Below are positions 1 through 7,478 of a stretch of 16,450 bases of DNA, in pieces. A program made the translations under genes and the position numbers. Every line of letters begins with the position of its first letter. Position 1 is the stretch's first letter. Origin of the DNA: Collinsella aerofaciens. Lineage in GTDB: Bacteria > Actinomycetota > Coriobacteriia > Coriobacteriales > Coriobacteriaceae. The stretch lies in NCBI GenBank assembly GCA_905213325.1, contig CAJMHW010000037.1, positions 1 through 16,450 of the forward strand, given 5' to 3'. Under the pieces are notes generated by a model. That model was not told the origin of the DNA, searched no databases, and saw only the letters and a program-made list of their open reading frames with translations.

Positions 1-58
1 GGCCAGGCTTTATCTGAACGACTTTGCGAAGCAACCGGAGTGAAGATAAAGCCTGGCC
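1..58. repeat. 15-bp perfect inverted repeat with 28-nt loop at window edge
   Basis: Positions 1-15 (GGCCAGGCTTTATCT) are perfectly complementary to positions 44-58, leaving a 28-base loop that carries CGAAGCAACCGGAG. The left arm starts at the first base of the window, so the stem may continue outside it. No T-run follows on the plus strand, so this is not a typical intrinsic terminator for an upstream gene. It may be a dispersed repeat or a leader structure. What lies to the left is unknown. Confidence 0.6.
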
Positions 59-99
59 CGCCCGCGAAGCGCCACGCAGACCGCAGGGACGGGAGAAGC

Positions 100-117
100 T
101 ATACTACTCTCAGTAGT
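100..117 (+). promoter_or_regulatory. Candidate purE -10 box overlapped by a small inverted repeat
   Basis: TATACT at 100-105 matches a -10 hexamer at 5 of 6 positions. No convincing -35 is seen about 17 bases upstream. The -10 overlaps the perfect inverted repeat ACTACT-CTC-AGTAGT (103-117), which sits where an operator or the initially transcribed region would be. The predicted transcript would have a leader of roughly 55 bases before the purE ATG. Promoter and operator roles are inferred. Confidence 0.35.
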
Positions 118-168
118 TAAGGGTCGCGGATCCGCCGCGTCGCCGCTCTCAACAGGAGGTCTTTGTTT

Positions 169-633
169 ATGGCAGATCAAAAGCCGGTCGTCGGGATCAT
201 CATGGGTTCCAAGTCCGATCTGGGCGTTATGGAAGGTTGCACCGCCGAGCTCGAGGCGCTGGGTGTGCCCTATGAGCTCGTCATTGCGAGCGCACACCGC
301 ACGCCGGCGAAGGTCCACGAGTGGGCCTCGACTGCCGCCGATCGCGGTATCAAAGTGATTATCGCCGCCGCCGGCAAGGCTGCTCACCTGGGTGGTGTCG
401 TGGCTGCCTTTACGCCGCTGCCGGTTATCGGCGTGCCTATGAAGACAAGTGACCTGGGCGGTATGGATTCGCTGCTGTCGATGGTGCAGATGCCTTCGGG
501 TGTGCCCGTGGCCTGCGTTGCCATCAACGGCGCCAAGAACGCCGCTATCTATGCTACGCAGATCCTGGGCGCCTGCGACCCCGAGTATCGCAAGGTTATC
601 GAGAAGATGAAGCAGGAGATGGCCGACGCCTAG
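169..633 (+). CDS. purE: N5-carboxyaminoimidazole ribonucleotide mutase (PurE)
   Basis: PurE moves the carboxyl group of N5-CAIR to give CAIR in cytosolic de novo purine synthesis. The product is 154 residues, close to the usual 160 or so. It shows the phosphate-binding GSKSD near residues 14-18, the SAHRTP loop with the active-site His, and the C-terminal SLLSMVQMPSGVPVA block. The glycine-rich loop reads AAGKAAHLGG where E. coli has AGGAAHLPG; as I recall, a Lys there is found in related Gram-positive proteins. The ATG at 169 is preferred over a TTG at 163 because GGAGGT at 155-160 lies 8 bases upstream. The partner PurK is not in the window. The sortase gene begins 35 bases downstream with no terminator between, so co-transcription is possible. 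Confidence 0.96.
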   Translation: MADQKPVVGIIMGSKSDLGVMEGCTAELEALGVPYELVIASAHRTPAKVHEWASTAADRGIKVIIAAAGKAAHLGGVVAAFTPLPVIGVPMKTSDLGGMDSLLSMVQMPSGVPVACVAINGAKNAAIYATQILGACDPEYRKVIEKMKQEMADA

Positions 634-668
634 GCGTTCCGCCGTTTCACCGCAGTATAAGGAGAGCC

Positions 669-1667
669 ATGTCCGACTATCAGGGAAAACGATTCAAGGC
701 TTCTCAGATTCCCGATCCGTCGAAGCCAGGTGCTGCCCGTGCGGCACAGCAGGGTCGGACATCCTCTCCTCAGCAGCCGCGCGCGCCGCGTTCTGTAACG
801 CCGACGTCCCATCGCCGTCAGGATACGCCGGCTGCGTATCGCCCTTCGTCTTATAGCACCGCTAAGAAGCCGCCCCGGTCTTCATCGCATGCCGCGCCGT
901 CGGATTATACCGAGCCGCCGCGCAAAAAGCGCCGCTCCATCATTCCCATTCTGCTCATCATCATCGGTATCGGTCTGATTGTTGCCGCCGCTGCCATCTT
1001 TATCAATGCGCAGATCGGTTACAAGCAGGCGAGCGAGTCGTACCAAAAGACCGAAGAGCAATATGCGCCCGCTAAGGACGCCAGCGGCGTGCCGGTTATC
1101 GACTTTAATGCCCTTGCCCAGACAAATCCCGAGGTCGTCGGTTGGATTTACGCACCGGGCACCAACATTAACTATCCAGTAGTGCAGGCTACTGATAACT
1201 CCAAGTACCTCAACACGTTGTTCGATGGCACGTCCAACGCATCGGGTGCTATCTTCTTGGATTACGAGGACAATGCGCCCGGCATGGTGGATCAGCAGAC
1301 TACGATCTATGGTCACCACATGAACGACGGATCGATGTTCAATGTGATCTCGGACACGACCGATCAGGCGACGTTCGACAGCATAGAGTACGTGTATTAC
1401 ATCACGCGCGACGCCACCTATAAGCTGCGTCCGCTGGCGACCAAAGTTGTCGAGGACACGTATGCCAAGGCGCGCATACCCAATTTTGAGGGCGACGACG
1501 GGCTCAAGAACTACCTGTCCGAGATGCTCGACGGTGCCTCTGCCGTGGCGAGCGATGCCACCGATCGTGCTGCTTCGGCAACCAAGGTCGTAACGCTTGT
1601 GACCTGTCGTTCGTTATCGCTGAGCAACACGCGTGCTGTCATGGTGCTCACGCCGGTCGAGGAATAA
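669..1667 (+). CDS. Class B-type sortase
   Basis: This is a membrane-anchored cysteine transpeptidase of 332 residues that would join sorting-signal proteins to the cell wall or to each other. Residues 1-88 are a Pro/Ser/Arg-rich, probably disordered cytoplasmic tail ending in a basic RKKRR stop. A single membrane helix spans about 91-113. The extracytoplasmic catalytic domain has IYGHHMNDGSMF with the catalytic His at 216, TLVTC with the nucleophile Cys313, and Arg322 in SNTR. The YGHHM..GSMF pattern and the region between His and Cys suggest class B. The tail is much longer than in textbook SrtB. AAGGAG lies just upstream of the ATG. No substrate with an LPxTG-like signal or pilin is encoded nearby, so its target is unknown. 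Confidence 0.9.
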   Translation: MSDYQGKRFKASQIPDPSKPGAARAAQQGRTSSPQQPRAPRSVTPTSHRRQDTPAAYRPSSYSTAKKPPRSSSHAAPSDYTEPPRKKRRSIIPILLIIIGIGLIVAAAAIFINAQIGYKQASESYQKTEEQYAPAKDASGVPVIDFNALAQTNPEVVGWIYAPGTNINYPVVQATDNSKYLNTLFDGTSNASGAIFLDYEDNAPGMVDQQTTIYGHHMNDGSMFNVISDTTDQATFDSIEYVYYITRDATYKLRPLATKVVEDTYAKARIPNFEGDDGLKNYLSEMLDGASAVASDATDRAASATKVVTLVTCRSLSLSNTRAVMVLTPVEE

Positions 1668-1676
1668 GTTGTTCGA

Positions 1677-1713
1677 GAGTAGCTAAAAAAGCCCCGTTCC
1701 AAATTGGCTACTC
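1677..1713. other. Small hairpin in the sortase/MoaE-like gap
   Basis: GAGTAGC (1677-1683) pairs with GCTACTC (1707-1713) around a 23-base loop that contains a run of six A followed by GCCCC. No T-tract follows on the plus strand, so termination is doubtful. It may be an mRNA structure upstream of the next ribosome-binding site. Confidence 0.3.
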
Positions 1714-1734
1714 GACGACGGTAAGGGAGAAATG

Positions 1735-2151
1735 ATGCTCGAGAACGGCAAATCGATGCCTTCGGTTGATGCTTGGCTGCGCGAAGCCAAGGCCGATGTT
1801 TCGGCGGCTGATTGTGGGATGTACCTGACACACAACGGTGTGGTGCGCGCGACGCCCAAGGCCGAAGTGCGCGGAGTCGAGACCGATGGCGTGGCGCCAG
1901 GCCACAAGGTGGGCGGCATGGTGTTTGGCTTCGATGCCGAAAAGGTGCAGGCCGCTATCGAGGCGACGCGCACGATGCCGGGTATCGGCTATGTGCGCGT
2001 GTGGCTGGCGAGCGGCGAGCTTACCGTGGGCGACGACATCATGCTCGTGCTCATTGGCGGAGACATTCGCCCGCATGTGGTCGATGCGCTGCAGTCGCTC
2101 GTCGGCACCATCAAGAACGAGTGCGTGAGCGAGGTCGAGCGCGAGGCGTAA
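1735..2151 (+). CDS. MoaE-like protein (molybdopterin synthase large-subunit family, divergent)
   Basis: A cytosolic protein of 138 residues that I assign to the MoaE family. It has HNGVVR (33-38), like the MoaE strand carrying GVVR, the VRVW..SGELTVGDDIMLVLIGG core (about 87-109), and a C-terminal helix VVDALQSLVGTIKNE. Real MoaE proteins receive sulfur from MoaD and convert precursor Z to molybdopterin. Here the HR of the usual strand is replaced by IR, and the usual PIWKKE end is replaced by VSEVERE. Only the lysine equivalent to E. coli K119 (K127 here) seems kept. No moaD, moaA or moeA gene is nearby. The second of two adjacent ATGs (1735) is better spaced from GGGAG at 1725-1729 than the one at 1732. 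Family assignment is fairly likely; enzymatic function is unproven. Confidence 0.7.
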   Translation: MLENGKSMPSVDAWLREAKADVSAADCGMYLTHNGVVRATPKAEVRGVETDGVAPGHKVGGMVFGFDAEKVQAAIEATRTMPGIGYVRVWLASGELTVGDDIMLVLIGGDIRPHVVDALQSLVGTIKNECVSEVEREA

Positions 2152-2184
2152 GGCCTCGTCGGCAATCCGAGTCTGTCTATAGCG

Positions 2185-2225
2185 AAAGCCCGCCGGCAGT
2201 TCATGTAGATCTGCCAGCGGGCTTT
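2185..2225. terminator. Bidirectional terminator hairpin between convergent genes
   Basis: AAAGCCCGC (2185-2193) pairs with GCGGGCTTT (2217-2225). The stem continues after one mismatch with GGCAG/CTGCC (2195-2199 and 2211-2215) around an 11-base loop. It lies between the convergent MoaE-like gene (ends 2151) and the PF06541 gene (ends 2258). T-tracts are only three bases on either side, so efficiency is uncertain. Confidence 0.7.
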
Positions 2226-2257
2226 GATGTGTTGGAGCTATTTTGCTCTGGCGTTTG

Positions 2258-3487
2258 CTACACGCGTGTGGCGTCCTTGGGGCTCATGGTCATACTCTGA
2301 AAACGGTTCTCCATATATTCGTTATCGAAATGCTTGTCATAGAACTGTGCGACGGGAATATTTCGAACGGTTCCGTTGACGCGCTGATACCAATAGTCGA
2401 GCGATTGCAACGTCATGACGCCGTCGATCAACATGACGGCGGTCAGGATGACGGTAGCAGAGTAGCGGCGTTTCCATGGAATCATATTGATGAGCTTAAG
2501 CAGGTGCGGCAGCAAGACCTTGATCCAGATGAGGCCACCCAGGCCCCACATGCAGGCAAACGGCGTGCATGTGCGTCCCCCGGTCAATACCGCGATGGGA
2601 TCGGGCATGCCGAATAGCCTAATGTGTGAATAGCTCCACGACACCACGCCAAATGAGGTCTGCATAAACCAGCCTACAAACACCTCGAAAGCGCCGCCGA
2701 TCAGGGCACTTACCAGGAAAATGATCAGAGGATTCTTTTTATAGAAGCGGTTGAGCGCCATGGTCATGAGCACCGCGCCAAATCCGTAGATGGGGCTAAA
2801 GGGGCCAAATAGCATACCGGCACGGTCCTGATAGACGCCGGGATCGACGACGACCATATGCCAGACTTCCTCGAGAATGAGACCTAACACGCTGCAGACG
2901 AAGAATACCCAGAACAGGTTGAAGTAGTTGAGCTTGATGTAGCCCTCGCCGGTTTCGTCGCGGCCGAGCATCCCCTCGGCGGCGGCATCGCGGTCGAGCA
3001 TCTCTTGCAGACGGCGCTGCAGTTCGCGCTCCTGGCGTAGCGTGGGGTCGACGGTGGCCGACAGCGCAATGAGGATGACAAGCTGGACGGCGGGGCGCAG
3101 CAGGAAGGGTCCGATGCCCTGGAGCATCACGTCAACTAAAAGCTCGACGACGGTAAACGCGATAAGGATGTAGGAAAGACGGGCGGCGTTGCGGCGCTGG
3201 TTCTTGATGAGGTCCAGGCCAAAGATGATCAAGATGACGGCACTGGCAGCCGAGAGCATGATGCCGGCGACGATAAGGCCGACTGCGACGAGCGTGTTGT
3301 CGCCGAGGTTGGCGGCGGCGTTGCCGTTGATGAGCGCGGTGATGACCTGCCACATAAAGGCGCCGACCGACGGGAGCGTACCAACACCGGACAGGATGCA
3401 CAGGACGGCATACACCTTAATGATGAGGGGGATCTTCTTGACCTCCGTGACGCTGGGGACGCTGGGGTCGAGTTCGTTTCGATCCAT
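2258..3487 (-). CDS. PF06541 ('putative ABC-transporter type IV') multi-pass membrane protein
   Basis: An integral membrane protein of 409 residues and unknown function. The N-terminal half has about four hydrophobic segments (roughly 20-45, 66-92, 104-124, 126-144). A charged cytosolic linker rich in Arg, Glu and Gln follows (148-185). The C-terminal half (about 188-362) carries the family hallmark RAGMLFGPFSPIYGFGAVL (222-240), an FEVFVGW segment and further helices. The family name mentions ABC transporters, but no ATPase domain or partner is adjacent. The start is the ATG at 3487-3485, preceded on the minus strand by GAGAAAGG. A longer in-frame extension of 59 residues is basic, Cys/Leu-rich and lacks a ribosome-binding site, so it was not used. 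The gene stands alone, divergent from purF. Confidence 0.85.
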   Translation of the reverse strand: MDRNELDPSVPSVTEVKKIPLIIKVYAVLCILSGVGTLPSVGAFMWQVITALINGNAAANLGDNTLVAVGLIVAGIMLSAASAVILIIFGLDLIKNQRRNAARLSYILIAFTVVELLVDVMLQGIGPFLLRPAVQLVILIALSATVDPTLRQERELQRRLQEMLDRDAAAEGMLGRDETGEGYIKLNYFNLFWVFFVCSVLGLILEEVWHMVVVDPGVYQDRAGMLFGPFSPIYGFGAVLMTMALNRFYKKNPLIIFLVSALIGGAFEVFVGWFMQTSFGVVSWSYSHIRLFGMPDPIAVLTGGRTCTPFACMWGLGGLIWIKVLLPHLLKLINMIPWKRRYSATVILTAVMLIDGVMTLQSLDYWYQRVNGTVRNIPVAQFYDKHFDNEYMENRFQSMTMSPKDATRV

Positions 3488-3781
3488 ACATAACCTTTCT
3501 CGTTTTGCTGTAGGTACAAGGATACGCCGCCGACCTGCTAAAAGACAGGACAAACGACCCAATTGCAGCAATGTAAGCCCTAGCGGTGGACGAGACGCGT
3601 CGCGACGGAAGCATGCGGGATCGTCGGCCCCGAGGCGGTTGCCCAATAAAATGTTTGGCTGCAAAACGGATTATAAGCTCGGTGGGCTTTTAAAAAGCGC
3701 TGTTCATGCGCGGGAGTGCTTGTCTTGCCGTGCGTATAATAGGGCAGGTAACGCCAAATAACGAGGCTCTGAGGGGATGCC
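3488..3781. promoter_or_regulatory. Divergent intergenic region with purF promoter elements
   Basis: This 294-base stretch separates the divergent PF06541 gene and purF. A perfect -10 TATAAT lies at 3735-3740 on the plus strand, about 42 bases before the purF ATG. No good -35 is present at 16-18 bases' spacing. A 13-base near-palindrome GCTTTT-A-AAAAGC (3686-3698) lies about 37 bases upstream of the -10 and could be an operator. A second palindrome, CGTCGCGACG (3598-3607), overlaps GACGCGTC. No convincing promoter for the minus-strand gene was found, and no small ORF with a ribosome-binding site was seen. Confidence 0.5.
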
Positions 3782-5452
3782 ATGTCTCAAGAAACCATCC
3801 GCGCGGCCGAGCGTGCCGCGGGACAGGTGAAGACCATGTCGACGTATGATCCGGACTCCGACCAGCTGCATGAGGAATGCGGCATTTTTGGTGTGTGGGC
3901 ACCCGATCGCGATGTGGCTCGACTGACGTACTTTGGTCTGCGCGCGCTACAGCATCGCGGCCAGGAATCGGCGGGAATCGCCGTGGGTGATGGCGGCACG
4001 GTTATGGTTCGCAAGGACCTGGGCCTGCTCGACCGCGTGTTCTCCAACGCCGACCTGTCGACACTCTCCGGCCAGCTGGCCGTGGGCCACGTGCGCTATG
4101 GCACTGCCGGTGCCAAGAGCTGGGAGGCCTCTCAGCCGCACCTCTCTACCATCAATAGCGTCATTATCGCGCTCGCGCACAACGGTACCCTCGTCAACAC
4201 CGACGAGCTGCGCCGCCAGCTGATCGAGCTGGGCGTGCCGTTCCTTTCCAATTCGGATTCCGAGGTCGCGACTAAGCTTATCGGTTACTTTACTCAGCGT
4301 ACAGGCCATCTACGCGAGGGCATTCGCAAGACCATGGAGCTCGTGCGCGGCGGCTATGCCATGACGCTCATCAACGAGCAGGCGCTCTACGCATTCCGCG
4401 ATCCGCACGGCATTCGCCCGCTCGTGCTGGGCAAGCTGGTGGACGAGGGTCTGGACCAAGCCGATGCCGCATCCGTTTCGCAGCTGCCGTCGCAGGACGG
4501 CGCCGCGACGGTCGACGCCACCACCCATGTCACCCGCGCCGGCGGCTGGGTCGTTGCTTCCGAGACGTGCGCGCTCGACATTGTGGGCGCCGAGTATGTT
4601 CGTGACGTCCGTCCCGGCGAGATCTTGCGCATCAGCGCCGAGGGCCTTGTGTCCGAGCAGGGCGTGCCTGCCGCCGAAGAGCCTGCTAACTGCATCTTTG
4701 AGCAGGTCTACTTCGCTCGCCCCGACTCCATCATGAACGGCAAGAGCGTCTACGCCTGCCGTTATGACATGGGTCGTCAGCTGGCACACGAGGAGCCCGT
4801 CGAGGCCGACCTGGTCATCGGCGTGCCCGATTCCGGCCTGCCGCCCGCGGAGGGTTATTCGCACGAGAGCGGTATTCCCTTTGGCGAGGGCCTTATCAAG
4901 AACCGCTACGTGGGCCGTACGTTTATCGAACCCACGCAGGAGCTGCGCGCCATGGGCGTGCGTATGAAACTCAACCCGCTGCGCGACAACATCGAGGGCA
5001 AGCGCCTGGTCGTCATCGACGACTCCATCGTGCGCGGCACCACCATGGTGCAGCTCGTCAAGATGCTACGCAACGCCGGCGCCAAGGAGATTCATATCCG
5101 CATCAACTCACCCGAGGTTATCTGGCCGTGCTTCTACGGTATCGATACCGACGTGCAGTCGCAGCTTATCAGCGCCAACAAGACGGTCGACGAGATTTGC
5201 GAGTATATCGGCGCCGATTCGCTGGCCTTCCTTTCGGTCGAGGGCCTGCTTAAGGTCATGCCCAAGGGCGGTTACTGCGATGCGTGCTTTACCGGCCGCT
5301 ACCCCGTGGCGATTCCCGAGAGTTTTGGCCGCGACAAGTTCATGGAGGGCTTTAAGCCCCGCAACCTGGACAAGCCGCTGCACTTTGATGACGACGCCGT
5401 GGTCGAGAAATACGACGACCGCAGCTGGGAAGAGGAGCACGGCGAGGCCTAA
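3782..5452 (+). CDS. purF: Amidophosphoribosyltransferase (PurF), Fe-S type with propeptide
   Basis: PurF commits PRPP and glutamine to purine synthesis, giving 5-phosphoribosylamine. Here it has 556 residues, against about 470-500 in most bacteria. The N-terminal glutaminase domain follows a propeptide; cleavage before Cys33 (EECGIFGVW) would expose the catalytic Cys. An insertion of roughly 25 residues (about 224-249) is rich in Ala, Asp and Gln. The phosphoribosyltransferase domain has the PRPP loop VVIDDSIVRGTT (410-421). Cys304, Cys450, Cys499 and Cys502 match the four [4Fe-4S] ligands of the Bacillus-type enzyme. The C-terminus has an acidic tail. GAGGGG lies 5 bases before the ATG at 3782, but the ATG at 3836 also has AGGTGA 5 bases upstream and would leave a 14-residue propeptide, so the start is uncertain. 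Followed by purM after 156 bases. Confidence 0.96.
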   Translation: MSQETIRAAERAAGQVKTMSTYDPDSDQLHEECGIFGVWAPDRDVARLTYFGLRALQHRGQESAGIAVGDGGTVMVRKDLGLLDRVFSNADLSTLSGQLAVGHVRYGTAGAKSWEASQPHLSTINSVIIALAHNGTLVNTDELRRQLIELGVPFLSNSDSEVATKLIGYFTQRTGHLREGIRKTMELVRGGYAMTLINEQALYAFRDPHGIRPLVLGKLVDEGLDQADAASVSQLPSQDGAATVDATTHVTRAGGWVVASETCALDIVGAEYVRDVRPGEILRISAEGLVSEQGVPAAEEPANCIFEQVYFARPDSIMNGKSVYACRYDMGRQLAHEEPVEADLVIGVPDSGLPPAEGYSHESGIPFGEGLIKNRYVGRTFIEPTQELRAMGVRMKLNPLRDNIEGKRLVVIDDSIVRGTTMVQLVKMLRNAGAKEIHIRINSPEVIWPCFYGIDTDVQSQLISANKTVDEICEYIGADSLAFLSVEGLLKVMPKGGYCDACFTGRYPVAIPESFGRDKFMEGFKPRNLDKPLHFDDDAVVEKYDDRSWEEEHGEA

Positions 5453-5465
5453 AGCCTGCCATGTA

Positions 5466-5496
5466 GGGACAGGTTTATTTTGGTAGGTTTTACCTG
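5466..5496. repeat. Single GGGACAG repeat unit in the purF-purM gap
   Basis: GGGACAGG at 5466-5473 is followed by TTTATTTTGGTAGGTTTTACC. The five bases CAGGT (5470-5474) can pair with ACCTG (5492-5496). It shares the GGGACAG core with the other intergenic repeats in this window but has no mirrored CTGTCCC arm, so it may be a decayed or half copy. Confidence 0.45.
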
Positions 5497-5513
5497 CTGT
5501 TTTGTTGATATGA

Positions 5514-5540
5514 CGGCGCGCGTTGTTATGGCGCGCGCCG
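5514..5540 (+). other. GC-rich hairpin in the purF-purM leader
   Basis: CGGCGCGCG (5514-5522) pairs perfectly with CGCGCGCCG (5532-5540) around a 9-base loop. It lies in the 156-base gap before purM and has no T-run after it. It may stabilise the purM mRNA or pause transcription between purF and purM, but a full terminator is unlikely. Confidence 0.55.
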
Positions 5541-5608
5541 AAATGAAAGCAACTATGAGCACCGTTTGGCGCCCGGGCGGCGGACGGTAGTGGGGGAGGA
5601 AGGCTCAG

Positions 5609-6712
5609 ATGAGCGACAGCAAGCATGTGACGTATGAGGATGCCGGCGTCGATACCGCCGAGGGCGGCCGCGCCGTCGACGCGATTAAGCAGATGGTCAA
5701 GGACACCAATCGCCCCGAGGTTATCGGCGGCATCGGCGGCTTCGGTGGCCTGTTCTCGGCTGCCGCGCTTAAGGATATGGAAGACCCGATTCTGATTAGC
5801 GGTACCGACGGCGTGGGCACCAAGCTCGTGCTCGCCCAGATCATGGATCGCCACGAGACGGTGGGCCAGGACCTGGTCGCTATGTGCGTCAACGACATTC
5901 TGGCTTCGGGCGCCGAGCCGCTGTTCTTCCTGGACTACGTTGCCATCGGCCACATCGAGGCCGAGCACATGGCAAAGATCATCAAGGGCGTGGCCGATGG
6001 CTGTAAGCTCGCGGGCTGCGCGCTCGTGGGCGGTGAGATGGCCGAGCACCCCGGCGTCATGGCTCCGGCCGACTACGACCTTGCCGGCTTTACCGTGGGC
6101 GTCGTCGACCGTCCCAAGATGCTCGACCCCGCAAACGTCCGCCCGGGCGATGTGATCCTGGGCCTGCCTTCCACCGGCGTGCACTCCAACGGCTACTCGC
6201 TTGTGCGCAAGGTCATCGGCGTCGACGGCATTAAGCCGGGCACGCCCGAGGCCGCCGCTAAGGCGGAGGAGCTGAGCCGTCCGCTCGAGGAGCTCGGCGG
6301 TGCTTCGCTGGCAGACGCCCTGCTGGCTCCCACGCGCATCTACGTCAAGCCGATTCTGGAGCTGCTGCGCGGCGGCGCTCCGGTGCACGCCATTGCCCAC
6401 ATCACTGGCGGCGGTATTACCGAGAACCTCAACCGCGCGCTCGCCGACGACGTCGACGCCGTGGTCACCCGCAACGGTGCCGAGATGGGCTGGGACGTTC
6501 CTCCCGTCATCACCTACGTGTCGCGCCAGGCCGAGCTCGCGCCCAACGAGGCATGCAAGACCTTCAACATGGGCGTCGGCCTGTGCCTGATCGTCGCTCC
6601 CGAGGACGAGGCCGCGGTGACCGAGGCCCTGGTCGCGCTGGGCGAGAAGCCGTTCCGCGTGGGCGAGTGCGTCGAGGGCTCCGGTAAGGTCGTGTACTCC
6701 GATGAGCGCTAA
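5609..6712 (+). CDS. purM: Phosphoribosylformylglycinamidine cyclo-ligase (AIR synthetase, PurM)
   Basis: PurM uses ATP to close the imidazole ring, turning FGAM into AIR in the cytosol. The protein has 367 residues, a little longer than the usual 340-350. N-terminal AIRS domain signatures are GGIGGFGGLF (about 40-49), ISGTDGVGTKL, GQDLVAMCVNDILASGAEPLFFLDY and GCALVGGEMAEHPGVM. The C-terminal domain has GLPSTGVHSNGYSLVRK and ITGGGITENLNR. GGGGGAGGA at 5592-5600 lies 8 bases before the ATG. Its stop codon overlaps the purN start (ATGAGCGCTAA), so the two are probably translationally coupled. It lies downstream of purF in the same direction. Confidence 0.97.
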   Translation: MSDSKHVTYEDAGVDTAEGGRAVDAIKQMVKDTNRPEVIGGIGGFGGLFSAAALKDMEDPILISGTDGVGTKLVLAQIMDRHETVGQDLVAMCVNDILASGAEPLFFLDYVAIGHIEAEHMAKIIKGVADGCKLAGCALVGGEMAEHPGVMAPADYDLAGFTVGVVDRPKMLDPANVRPGDVILGLPSTGVHSNGYSLVRKVIGVDGIKPGTPEAAAKAEELSRPLEELGGASLADALLAPTRIYVKPILELLRGGAPVHAIAHITGGGITENLNRALADDVDAVVTRNGAEMGWDVPPVITYVSRQAELAPNEACKTFNMGVGLCLIVAPEDEAAVTEALVALGEKPFRVGECVEGSGKVVYSDER

Positions 6713-7403
6713 CGAGCAGATGGCTGCTGCCGAGGGCCTGGGCTTTGTGCCCTACACCCGTCCGACCGGCACCGATACGGCCGAGCCGCTCAAGATCGGT
6801 GTGCTCATCAGCGGTTCGGGTACCAACCTGCAGGCGCTGATCGATCTGATCGCCGCCGGCAAGCTCAACGCTTCGATTGAGCTTGTGGTGTCGAGCCGTC
6901 CTTCGGCTAAGGGTTTGCAGCGCGCTGAGCGCGCGGGCATCCAGACGCTCACGCTGTCCAAGGATGTCTATGCCGACCCCATCGCCGCCGACGAGATCAT
7001 CGCGCACGAGCTGCTCGAGCGCGGCTGCGAATATGTGGTCATGGCCGGTTACATGCGCATGGTGCACACGCCGCTGCTGGCGGCGTTTCCCAACCGCGTG
7101 GTCAACTTGCATCCGGCACTGCTGCCGAGCTTTACCGGCGCGCATGCGATCGACGATGCCTTTGCGCGCGGCGTCAAGGTAACCGGTGTGACCGTGCACT
7201 TTGCCAACGAGATCTACGACAACGGCCCCATCATCGCCCAGCGCGCGCTGGCTGTCGAGGAAGGTTGGGATGTCGACACGCTCGAGGAGCACATCCACGC
7301 GATTGAGCACGTGCTGTATCCCGAGGTTGTTCAGATGCTCGCCGACGGCCGCGTCCACGTGCTGGAGAGCGGCAAGGTCGCAATTGACGCGCCTCGCGGC
7401 TAG
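6702..7403 (+). CDS. purN: Phosphoribosylglycinamide formyltransferase (PurN)
   Basis: PurN transfers a formyl group from 10-formyl-THF to GAR, giving FGAR. The catalytic domain starts near residue 30 (KIGVLISGSGTNLQAL), with Asn135 and His137 in VVNLHPALLPSF and Asp173 in IYDNGPII matching the Asn-His-Asp catalytic set. The protein has 233 residues; the roughly 28-residue N-terminal extension is unusual for a family near 190-210. Its ATG lies inside the end of purM (11-base overlap), and no strong ribosome-binding site is seen, consistent with translational coupling. A later ATG at 6720 would shorten the extension. A strong terminator follows at 7436-7478, ending the purF-purM-purN unit. Confidence 0.95.
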   Translation: MSANEQMAAAEGLGFVPYTRPTGTDTAEPLKIGVLISGSGTNLQALIDLIAAGKLNASIELVVSSRPSAKGLQRAERAGIQTLTLSKDVYADPIAADEIIAHELLERGCEYVVMAGYMRMVHTPLLAAFPNRVVNLHPALLPSFTGAHAIDDAFARGVKVTGVTVHFANEIYDNGPIIAQRALAVEEGWDVDTLEEHIHAIEHVLYPEVVQMLADGRVHVLESGKVAIDAPRG

Positions 7404-7435
7404 CGGCGCACAGTACAATTTAGCCGAGTAGTCAG

Positions 7436-7478
7436 GGTGGTCATTGGCGCCAAGGCGCGCGTGGCCACCTTTTGTTTT
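7436..7478 (+). terminator. Intrinsic terminator after purN
   Basis: GGTGGTC (7436-7442) pairs with GGCCACC (7463-7469) with one G-U pair around a 20-base loop, followed directly by TTTTGTTTT (7470-7478). This is a good plus-strand rho-independent terminator closing the purine operon. Confidence 0.85.

Noticed and set aside
3488..3664. 59-residue extension of the PF06541 protein
   Set aside because: No ribosome-binding site and an unusual basic, Cys/Leu-rich composition; ATG at 3487 has GAGAAAGG in front.
5543..5590. 15-codon ORF that could be a leader peptide before purM
   Set aside because: No ribosome-binding site; it starts directly after the GC hairpin and has no run of regulatory codons.
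7414..7419. TACAAT -10-like word after purN
   Set aside because: It lies just upstream of the purN terminator and has no -35, so any transcript would end within about 50 bases.
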